Source: an uncultured Ruminococcus sp.
GTDB lineage: Bacteria; Bacillota; Clostridia; Oscillospirales; Ruminococcaceae
Assembly (NCBI GenBank): GCA_910584195.1
Contig: CAJTYV010000085.1
Coordinates: 1 to 6,135 of the forward strand
Direction of reading: 5' to 3'
DNA length: 6,135 nucleotides
Both the position numbers and the translations under genes were made by a program. Under the pieces are notes generated by a model that searched no databases, was not told the DNA's origin, and worked only from the letters and a program-made list of their open reading frames with translations. Below, piece by piece: positions 1 to 5,561 of this stretch; within the stretch, counting starts at the first letter, position 1, and each line of letters begins with the position of its first letter.

Positions 1-14
1 TAAACGAGAATTTA
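1..14 (+). repeat. Inverted repeat, left arm of hsdS switch
   Basis: The bases read TAAACGAGAATTTA and are the exact reverse complement of 683-696. The arm may extend further left beyond the window; inward the match stops at base 15. In the plus-strand hsdS frame it encodes Asn-Glu-Asn-Leu (3-14). Confidence 0.85.
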
Positions 15-677
15 TTTCAACAAGCAAGTTTGCTTTTTGAAAAAGCTATTTATCAATCCAATTCGTTCTCAAATATTGAGTTGGGTTCATTAGCTGAGTT
101 AAAAGGCGGGAAACGCTTGCCTAAAGGTGTGAATTTAATTACAGTTCCGAACCAGCACCCCTATATCAGAGTTCGTGACCTCAATAACGCCGTATTTGCT
201 TCATTATCTAAGGATTACGAATATGTGGATAATGAAACTCAAAAGAGTATATCTCGCTATATCGTGTCAAGAGATGATGTTTTAATTTCCATTGTAGGAA
301 CTATTGGGTTAACAGCAATCGTTGACTATACATTGGATAAAGCCAACTTAACCGAAAATTGTGTTAAACTTACCAACTTCAAAGTTGTTACACCTGAGTA
401 TCTTTTATTGTTTTTGCGTTCCACACAAGGAGTGGAAGCAATGTCAAAAGGTACAGTGGGTGCAGTTCAGCTTAAGCTGCCCATTAAAAATATTCAGTCA
501 ATTAGCGTTCCCGTATTATGTGATGAAGAACTTCAGCCATTGACTGAAATACTATCAGCTATATTTTCTCAAATCTCAACAAATGTTGTAGAAATAAAGA
601 AGTTCGCTGAACTACGGGATACATTATTACCTCGTTTGATGTCCGGCGAGCTGGATGTCTCCACCCTCGATATCTAA
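1..677 (+). CDS. hsdS: Type I restriction-modification specificity subunit HsdS, C-terminal half (partial at left edge)
   Basis: HsdS is the DNA-recognition subunit of type I restriction-modification enzymes; its two target recognition domains (TRDs) each read half of a bipartite site. Here the frame is open from base 3 to a TAA at 675-677 and runs in from beyond the left edge, so the TTG at base 30 is not the real start. About 224 residues are visible: the NENLFQQA segment that ends the first conserved helix, a linker, a TRD beginning IELGSLAELKGG with the typical DDVLISIVGTIG strand, then the second conserved helix and the usual HsdS ending LLPRLMSGEL. The 5' part (TRD1) lies outside the window. 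The stop overlaps that of the opposing minus-strand hsdS by 4 bp. The piece lies inside an inverted repeat and is probably the moving half of an invertible specificity cassette. Family identity is very likely; whether it is expressed in this orientation depends on sequence to the left. Confidence 0.88.
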   Translation, partial: NENLFQQASLLFEKAIYQSNSFSNIELGSLAELKGGKRLPKGVNLITVPNQHPYIRVRDLNNAVFASLSKDYEYVDNETQKSISRYIVSRDDVLISIVGTIGLTAIVDYTLDKANLTENCVKLTNFKVVTPEYLLLFLRSTQGVEAMSKGTVGAVQLKLPIKNIQSISVPVLCDEELQPLTEILSAIFSQISTNVVEIKKFAELRDTLLPRLMSGELDVSTLDI

Positions 678-1201
678 GCCGCTAAATTCTCGTTTATCTT
701 CCTATTAAGTTCAATCTTGTTATCTATGTCTCCAAGAATTCCTGCAATCTTAAACTGCATATTCATATTAGGAATATCGACCTTAATGCCCTCAAATGTA
801 TTACGAGTAATAGTATCAAATACTGATCCATGCGTATTTTTCTTAAGAATATACACATTATGCTTTACGAGATAATACAAGAATGTAGGATCGACAATTT
901 CCTTTTTCGCCCGGAGACCATAACATGACTGATTGAATGCCATTGGGAATGGAATCATTGCCATTTTACCAACAGTGCCCCTCGCAGAAATAATACTATC
1001 ATCGCGTTCTAACATTGTTGTTGAACTATTAATTAATCCTTTATTTGTAATGCTCTTTTCAGTTTCATAAACATATCGATAATCATTATTAAAGTCTTTA
1101 ACCGACAGCCACGGAATATCACCATTCCAATATTCAGGCTCACTCGTCTTTGGAGTCCCACCGCCTATTAAATCCATTATTTCCGACAGCTTATATCTCA
1201 T
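674..1201 (-). CDS. hsdS: Type I restriction-modification specificity subunit HsdS, single-TRD (truncated) form
   Basis: A 175-residue HsdS containing one TRD (MRYKLSEIMDLIGGGTPKT at residues 1-19, typical PWLSVKD and DDSIISARGTVGK motifs) and the central conserved helix (about 143-172), ending INENL-AA-stop. Normal HsdS is about 390-420 residues with two TRDs, so this is half a subunit. The start at 1201 is chosen because GGGAG lies 9 nt upstream and the ATG overlaps the hsdM stop by 11 bp, which suggests translational coupling; an upstream in-frame ATG at 1246 would add 15 unlikely residues. Truncation occurs exactly where the 14-bp inverted repeat ends, so it reflects the present orientation of an invertible segment rather than a random mutation. 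Inversion would extend it to about 393 residues. Known truncated HsdS proteins such as those of EcoR124I/EcoDXXI can pair to read symmetrical sites, so this form may still be active (inference). Confidence 0.88.
   Translation of the reverse strand: MRYKLSEIMDLIGGGTPKTSEPEYWNGDIPWLSVKDFNNDYRYVYETEKSITNKGLINSSTTMLERDDSIISARGTVGKMAMIPFPMAFNQSCYGLRAKKEIVDPTFLYYLVKHNVYILKKNTHGSVFDTITRNTFEGIKVDIPNMNMQFKIAGILGDIDNKIELNRKINENLAA
683..696 (-). repeat. Inverted repeat, right arm of hsdS switch
   Basis: On the minus strand this reads TAAACGAGAATTTA, identical to bases 1-14 on the plus strand. It encodes Asn-Glu-Asn-Leu (694 down to 683) at the end of the truncated minus-strand HsdS, in the same codon phase as the left arm. 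Bases inward (677-682, two Ala codons) do not match the left side, which fixes the inner boundary. Confidence 0.85.
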
Positions 1202-2699
1202 ACCCAATCGCTCCCAACTTCCTTCTAATCTCATCCTCCAGCTCATGGGACTTCTTAAACATACCAGAAAGTTCCGCCGTCAATCGCGTCATCTTTTCCT
1301 CAAACGGTTCTCCATCCTCTTCCTGTTCTTCAATCCCCACATAACGTCCCGGCGTCAGTATATAATCCTGCTTCTCAATATCTTGTATCGTAGCAACAGA
1401 GCAGAAACCCTTTACATCTTCCAATGTGCCGTTCTGGAACGCTTCAAATGTATCGGCTAGTTTCTGAATATCCTCTTCTGTAAAGTCTCTATGCTTACGA
1501 TCTACCATATGCCCCATCTTACGGGCATCAATAAAGAGCGTCTTGCCTTTTTGCTTCTTTCCCTTAGTAATGAACCACAGAGTAACCGAAATTGTGACGC
1601 TATAGAAAAGCTGTGTCGGCATGGCAATAATGCCCTCGATTAAATCATCCTCTATGATATTCTTTCGGATTTCCCCTTCACCACTGGACTGTGTGGAGAG
1701 CGCGCCATTCGCTAACACCAGACCAATCTTTCCATTCGGTGCCAAATGATGAATCATATGCTGAATCCACGCATAGTTGGCATTACCCGCCGGAGGAATC
1801 CCATATTTCCATCTGACATCCTCCAAAAGCTTTTCCTGATTCCACGGATGATAATTAAACGGTGGATTTGCGAGGATGAAATCTGCTTTCAATGTAGGAT
1901 GCAGATCATTGGTAAAAGTGTCTGCTTGATACGGTCCAAAGTCTGCATCAATTCCCCGAATTGCCATATTCATCTTCGCCATTTTCCATGTATCAGCATT
2001 GGCTTCCTGTCCATACACAGCAATTGCTCCCCGCCTGCCGGAATGCGCTTGGATGAACTTTGCACTCTGTACAAACATCCCGCCAGAACCACAGCAGCAA
2101 TCATAGACACGACAATTATCAAAAGGACGTAAGATTGCCACAAGTGTCTTTACTACACTGGACGGCGTATAAAATTCACCGCCGCCGACCCCTTCCTTTT
2201 CGGCAAACTGTGCAATACAGTATTCATAAGTACGTCCAAGAAGGTCTTCACTCTCTGTTGTATCACTCATATCAATATTATTTGTGAAGATATCCACCAC
2301 GTCGCCCAACACCTTTTTATCAAGATCCGGGCTGGCATAATTTTTCGGAAGAACATTTTTGAGCGTTTTATTCTCCGCTTCGATAGCCCTCATAGCGTTA
2401 TCAATAACTGTACCAATCTCCTGTGTATGCGCCGCGGATGCAATGGTAGTCCATCGGGACTCTTCTGGAACAAAAAAGATATTATCCATCGTATATGCAT
2501 CCCGCTCATCCTCAAATCCGTCAGCTTCTTCCACAAGCTCCTGATATCGCTTATCAAACGCCGCAGAAATATAACGCAAAAAAATCAGACCGATAATCAC
2601 CTTCCTATATTCTGCCGACGGCATGTGCCCCCACAGTACACATGCCGCATCCCATAATTGTTTTTCAAACCCAATGTTTGCATTGGTCTTTTGTGCCAT
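1191..2699 (-). CDS. hsdM: Type I restriction-modification DNA methyltransferase subunit HsdM
   Basis: HsdM transfers a methyl group from S-adenosylmethionine to the N6 of adenine; two copies with one HsdS form the modification enzyme, and HsdR is added for cleavage. The 502-residue length is normal. Visible landmarks are the N-terminal helical HsdM domain (LWDAACVLWGHMPSAEY), GGGEFYTP (about 172-179), the SAM-binding motif I DCCCGSGGMF (from residue 200; the proline usual after the aspartate is a cysteine), and the catalytic motif IV NPPF (278-281). The C-terminal tail is rich in Glu/Lys, as expected for the helices that contact HsdS. An ATG at 2711 is also in frame, but its bases overlap the GGAGG that stands 5 nt before the ATG at 2699, so 2699 is preferred. 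hsdS follows with an 11-bp overlap. The endonuclease subunit hsdR is not in the window. Confidence 0.96.
   Translation of the reverse strand: MAQKTNANIGFEKQLWDAACVLWGHMPSAEYRKVIIGLIFLRYISAAFDKRYQELVEEADGFEDERDAYTMDNIFFVPEESRWTTIASAAHTQEIGTVIDNAMRAIEAENKTLKNVLPKNYASPDLDKKVLGDVVDIFTNNIDMSDTTESEDLLGRTYEYCIAQFAEKEGVGGGEFYTPSSVVKTLVAILRPFDNCRVYDCCCGSGGMFVQSAKFIQAHSGRRGAIAVYGQEANADTWKMAKMNMAIRGIDADFGPYQADTFTNDLHPTLKADFILANPPFNYHPWNQEKLLEDVRWKYGIPPAGNANYAWIQHMIHHLAPNGKIGLVLANGALSTQSSGEGEIRKNIIEDDLIEGIIAMPTQLFYSVTISVTLWFITKGKKQKGKTLFIDARKMGHMVDRKHRDFTEEDIQKLADTFEAFQNGTLEDVKGFCSVATIQDIEKQDYILTPGRYVGIEEQEEDGEPFEEKMTRLTAELSGMFKKSHELEDEIRRKLGAIGYEI
1211..1215 (-). promoter_or_regulatory. Ribosome binding site of minus-strand hsdS
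   Basis: GGGAG lies within the last codons of hsdM, 9 nt before the ATG at 1201. It favours that start over the in-frame ATG at 1246, which has no comparable site. Confidence 0.5.
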
Positions 2700-2704
2700 G
2701 TTAA

Positions 2705-2709
2705 CCTCC
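2705..2709 (-). promoter_or_regulatory. Ribosome binding site of hsdM, decides the start
   Basis: GGAGG stands 5 nt before the ATG at 2699. Because it overlaps the alternative ATG at 2711, initiation at 2699 is favoured. Confidence 0.75.
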
Positions 2710-2748
2710 ATATTTAGGTGCCAATATATCTTATCTTGTATATTTTTT

Positions 2749-2778
2749 ATTATATCATATACTGGATGAAATCAACAA
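2749..2778 (-). promoter_or_regulatory. Promoter of hsdM-hsdS operon (sigma-A type, extended -10)
   Basis: On the minus strand a perfect TATAAT (2754-2749) is preceded by TGA (TGn extended -10, 2757-2755). A weak -35, TTGTTG (2778-2773), lies 18 nt upstream. Transcription would begin near 2742, giving a leader of about 43 nt to the hsdM ATG. No other gene lies between, so this should drive hsdM and hsdS together. Confidence 0.65.
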
Positions 2779-3001
2779 AATGAATACCTCCGTTTTAGTC
2801 ATTATTTTATGCATGCACACTCCACATACCACGAATTGCAAAAAAGATGCACTAACTATAAAATTTTAAATAAACTTCCACTACTTACCAGAATCTTCAA
2901 GTTCCTCCCTTGCCGCAGTAATCGGTAAAACATACCGCCATATAACGGACAGTACTCACCCGCACGGTGTTCAGTTTCTGCTCACACACGCCGATTATAA
3001 T

Positions 3002-3265
3002 TCACACCGCCATCCCCCCGATAATGGACAAACCCATACGACTGCCCAATCTGAAAACTCCCCCCGGCGCGTCCCCAGCCTTTACGATAACCGTCCATTC
3101 GTCTCCGTCTCCATGTATACGTTCGCCGATTCTTCCGAGACAGTCTCCTTCCCGCACCTCGTATTCCAACATTTTGTCGCCCGTAAGTTTGATATAGTCT
3201 TCCGACAGATCCCGTTTTCCTTTCCGCTCATATAAACCAAACACATCGTCATTCTTAATTCCACT
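3002..3265 (-). pseudogene. Small decayed ORF with LysM-like motif
   Basis: An open frame of 88 codons lies between TAG (3268-3266) and TGA; the only plausible start, GTG at 3244, has no convincing ribosome binding site. Residues from the middle, YEVREGDCLGRI then GDGDEWTVI, match the pattern of a LysM peptidoglycan-binding motif (YxVxxGDxLxxI...YGDGxxWxxI) seen in Firmicutes cell-wall and phage-tail proteins. The part after it, where the asparagine-rich end of LysM is expected, does not fit. No signal peptide or other domain is visible. In a second frame just downstream (2881-2955, minus) a stretch ending PITAAREELEDSG-stop looks protein-like, suggesting that this is one frameshifted gene. 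The region is also more GC-rich than its flanks. Called a remnant, with moderate to low confidence; a short functional peptide is not excluded. Confidence 0.4.
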
Positions 3266-3302
3266 CTACGGTTTACATGGTCTGTGCTGGCGTTCCCTGC
3301 TC

Positions 3303-3854
3303 CTATATGGCAGCCAGCTTCAGATACTTGTTCAGCTTTTTCTCCTCCAGCAGGGCTATCATATCTGCAAAATCATCCAGCCTGCCATGCGCGGCATATT
3401 GATCCGGCGCATTATACTTCGCAATGTAGATAGGCAGGAAGCCGTTTTCCATCAGCCAGTAATTCATAAGCAGTCTTGATGTCCTGCCATTTCCGTCCAA
3501 AAAAGGATGTATCCGCACAAACTCAGCGTGTGTCCTTGCCGTCAGTTCGATATCGTTCAATCCCTTTTTCCCGGAGAGCTCCACATAAAAGTTCTTGATC
3601 TGTGCGTACATTTCATTGCCTGCAGGCGGCGTATGGCTTGCCCCGCCGATTGCAATTCCGTCTTCCAACACTACCTTCGTTTCCATCAAGGTCAGTGTAT
3701 TTCCTTCAATGGCTGTTGAATGGTGGGTATACTCCACCTCAAAAACATTCTCCAATGATATTCTTGTGGCTTCCGGAATGCTGTCCTTTATCGCTTCATA
3801 CCGCTTCTTTTTTCCAATAATCCAGATATATCCAAAGCTGTACCTCTTTCCCAA
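3303..3854 (-). pseudogene. Fic-domain protein (AMPylation fold), internally deleted remnant
   Basis: Fic proteins usually transfer AMP from ATP to a hydroxyl side chain of a target protein and often act as toxins or regulators. The 183-residue frame has the full catalytic motif HPFLDGNGRTSR (116-127; His116, Asp120 and the GNGR phosphate loop) and, before it, the inhibitory-helix motif STAIEGN (46-52), so it is a class II, self-inhibited type. Two things look wrong. First, after KVVLEDGIAIGG (60-71) the sequence jumps straight to ASHTPP, which in relatives follows about 60 further residues including the AGxYR segment, so an in-frame deletion near 3641/3642 is likely; a few residues also seem lost around IAKYNAPDQYAA. 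Second, the frame opens at TTG with a stop three codons upstream and no ribosome binding site. It lies 19 nt downstream of the nuclease-like gene. Family certain; loss of function likely but unproven. Confidence 0.75.
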
Positions 3855-3873
3855 AATTGTTTATAACCATTTA

Positions 3874-4914
3874 TTATTCCCCGGCACGATTATGTGACTC
3901 GTATTCCGTACAGCCCAAAAATTCTCTTCCCTTATATTGTCGAATGACTCTATACCCATGATTACAGATATGACATATGCCCCATCTGCCACTATCAACT
4001 TCTGTTCCAAAATCCCTATACTCTCTTAGTGGAACACATCTGACGGTTCTCCCTTCGTCTCCATACCAGCTGGTATACCTCGATTTAAAATGATGCTGTG
4101 CATAATCCACACCTGGGTTTATGACTTTATATTTCCAAACATAACCGGCTCCATTCTTTGCACGTAAATAGTCAAAAATCACAGTAGTTGACGTATTCTG
4201 CTGGTCCTTAATGTCATTATATAAAATTGCATTCACGACCATCATTCCAGAACTTGCAAATGCCGGAAACAATTGCTCATACTGTAACTTATCAATTCCG
4301 AAAACCAGTTCCTTAGTTCCGTCTTCCCTCGTGTGGGAAAACTCATTTTTAAATTTTATTTCTATGTAGATGGGACATCCCGCATCGTCCTCACCAATCA
4401 AATCAATATTTGATATTGAATAATAGGCATTCAGGAAGTGATCTTCAATGTAAATACTATTCGCAATTTCTCTCAAAGTACCATTTCTTTCATATCTTTC
4501 TATACACTCTTCTAAATGCCCGTCGCCTTCAACTACATTTCTAGTGCGATCAGGGTCATGCCTTGCAGCCAGACCTCGTTCCCGAACATACTCCTCAGCT
4601 AATACCGTTCTATCCTCTGTACAAATATAAATCTTGTCATCCCTCATTATTATCTGATTACATAGATACCCATGCCCCCGAAGCCTGTTGATCACTTCAA
4701 CATCCAAGGCGCTTAATGTGTCCTTAATGACAAAAAAAGTCAAAGTTTTATTAGCAGAATTCTCAATGCCACCCCACCAGCCTTTTGCATACATTCTGTC
4801 TGGATATAGTTCATGGTATTTTTCTACAAATAACTGTTCCGTTATATAGCCACCCATTATCTTGCTTGTGCGTGTTCTTATTTCTCTTTTAGCCAATTCG
4901 ATATCTTCAAACAT
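3874..4914 (-). CDS. Putative PD-(D/E)XK nuclease-like protein with C-terminal topoisomerase-type zinc finger
   Basis: A 346-residue protein that I do not recognise by name. Residues 169-187 (NIDLIG...YIEIKFK) give Asp171, Glu185 and Lys187 in the D-xn-ExK arrangement of the PD-(D/E)XK nuclease core: a beta hairpin carrying the metal-binding acids, followed by the expected helix with a glutamine (LQYEQLFPAF, 210-219) and a hydrophobic strand (MMVVNAI). The tail ICHICNHGY...REFLGCTEY (313-338) resembles the zinc ribbon at the end of bacterial topoisomerase I, but only three cysteines (314, 317, 335) are present; the usual fourth is absent. The N-terminal 130 residues show no motif I can name. 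The start is well supported: GAGGAG lies 6 nt upstream. No membrane segment or signal peptide is seen. Its place beside a type I restriction locus suits a defence nuclease, but substrate and activity are inference. Confidence 0.55.
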   Translation of the reverse strand: MFEDIELAKREIRTRTSKIMGGYITEQLFVEKYHELYPDRMYAKGWWGGIENSANKTLTFFVIKDTLSALDVEVINRLRGHGYLCNQIIMRDDKIYICTEDRTVLAEEYVRERGLAARHDPDRTRNVVEGDGHLEECIERYERNGTLREIANSIYIEDHFLNAYYSISNIDLIGEDDAGCPIYIEIKFKNEFSHTREDGTKELVFGIDKLQYEQLFPAFASSGMMVVNAILYNDIKDQQNTSTTVIFDYLRAKNGAGYVWKYKVINPGVDYAQHHFKSRYTSWYGDEGRTVRCVPLREYRDFGTEVDSGRWGICHICNHGYRVIRQYKGREFLGCTEYESHNRAGE

Positions 4915-5008
4915 ATCATTCTCCTCAAGTCAGCAAACTCAGGAATCCCATTCATACTATATCTTCCGTTATAGTTATGTCTATATTTCAATTTATCTCA
5001 ATTAACAC

Positions 5009-5037
5009 TTTATAATTCGTATCTGCTGATCAGACAA
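5009..5037 (-). promoter_or_regulatory. Candidate promoter of the nuclease-like gene
   Basis: On the minus strand TTGTCT (5037-5032) and TATAAA (5014-5009) are separated by exactly 17 nt. Transcription would start near 5002 and give a leader of about 88 nt before the ATG at 4914. The area is AT-rich, so a chance match is possible. Confidence 0.4.
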
Positions 5038-5056
5038 ATCTTTACAGCCTCCGGCA

Positions 5057-5079
5057 AATGTGCATTTAAGATGCACATT
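5057..5079. promoter_or_regulatory. Perfect 9-bp inverted repeat, possible operator or hairpin
   Basis: AATGTGCAT and ATGCACATT flank a 5-nt loop. The repeat lies 20 bp upstream of the candidate promoter for the nuclease-like gene. No T-run follows on either strand, so it is not a typical intrinsic terminator; a regulator binding site is more plausible. Confidence 0.35.
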
Positions 5080-5187
5080 CCTATGTACTCTCTGCTGTCT
5101 CAGCTTTTCTCTTTCATCTTCTATTGTACTGATTCTCCCGTCCTGCATTGCCTTACATCCTTTACCGAGTATTCTATAAAAATTCAA

Positions 5188-5530
5188 ATTTTCTTATGTC
5201 TTGTATTTTATCAGTTTCCTGTTGATTTCCCGTCATTGTACTACACAACTCTTCTATAATAAATAGTATGCCACACATCTTGACATTTAACAATTTCTAT
5301 TTCACACCATATCCACATTCATTGTATACAAGGGTCTAAATTAATGAACAATTCCAAACCAAATATTAAAAGTCAAGATAGATTTAGAGATAGCGGAATG
5401 ATATACTCTGAATGTACATATTTTCTTATATTTCGTCAAATTCCGTTCAGAATTATACTGTCAGTAGCGTTAAAAACCCCATTTTATCCAACTCTACCGC
5501 CAGTAGGTGTTCATTTTTATATCGGATTTA
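5188..5530. other. Divergent intergenic region without a recognisable gene
   Basis: AT-rich DNA between the minus-strand nuclease-like gene's upstream region and the plus-strand XRE-ABC gene. Short frames exist, but they lack good ribosome binding sites or recognisable motifs. It holds a 10-bp palindrome TTGTATACAA (5322-5331) and two CAGTAG copies 39 bp apart (5462 and 5501) just upstream of the XRE-ABC start, either of which could bind a regulator. No terminator, RNA gene or mobile element is seen. Confidence 0.5.
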
Positions 5531-5536
5531 TATAAT
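5508..5536 (+). promoter_or_regulatory. Candidate promoter of the XRE-ABC gene
   Basis: A perfect -10 TATAAT (5531-5536) is preceded at 17 nt by a poor -35, TGTTCA. Transcription from about 5543 would leave only about 16-19 nt of leader containing the ribosome binding site. A weak -35 fits a promoter that depends on, or is controlled by, a regulator. Confidence 0.4.
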
Positions 5537-5547
5537 GTAGCGCAGGC

Positions 5548-5553
5548 AGGAGG
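5548..5553 (+). promoter_or_regulatory. Ribosome binding site of the XRE-ABC gene
   Basis: AGGAGG lies 8 nt before the ATG at 5562 and 5 nt before the ATG at 5559. The 8-nt spacing favours 5562. Confidence 0.7.
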
Positions 5554-5561
5554 GCTGAATG

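Larger units (their letters stand above)
1..696. mobile_element. Invertible hsdS TRD cassette bounded by a 14-bp inverted repeat
   Basis: The segment carries the plus-strand HsdS second half and is bounded by identical, oppositely oriented 14-bp arms at 1-14 and 683-696. In both reading frames the arm encodes Asn-Glu-Asn-Leu in the same phase, so exchange between the arms swaps what follows TRD1 without breaking the frame. In the present orientation the minus-strand hsdS reads two extra alanines and stops; in the other it would read on into FQQASLLFEKAI and the second TRD. Phase-variable type I systems with invertible hsdS genes are known in streptococci, Bacteroides and other genera, usually with a nearby tyrosine recombinase. 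None is visible here, so it would have to lie to the left or act in trans. Confidence 0.75.

Noticed and set aside
30..677. hsdS half as an independent gene starting at TTG 30
   Set aside because: The frame is open through to the left edge and encodes the conserved NENLFQQA segment before base 30; no ribosome binding site precedes the TTG.
1746..2132. 128-residue plus-strand frame
   Set aside because: It is an antisense shadow of the hsdM catalytic region, with no ribosome binding site or motif.
2807..2820. TGCATGCA palindrome upstream of hsdM
   Set aside because: It is a short self-complementary octamer without spacing or position that ties it to the promoter; likely chance in AT-rich DNA.
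2967..3197. 76-residue plus-strand proline/serine-rich frame
   Set aside because: It is antisense to the LysM-like segment, which has the more protein-like translation; low-complexity composition typical of a shadow.
5002..5187. 61-residue minus-strand frame with charged, cysteine-containing sequence
   Set aside because: It opens at TTG with no ribosome binding site, shows no recognised motif, and overlaps the candidate promoter and palindrome. It could be a remnant, but I cannot support it as a gene.
5344..5535. 63-residue plus-strand frame before the XRE-ABC gene
   Set aside because: Only a weak AAGGG lies upstream, the composition is not protein-like, no motif is seen, and its end covers the TATAAT of the next gene.
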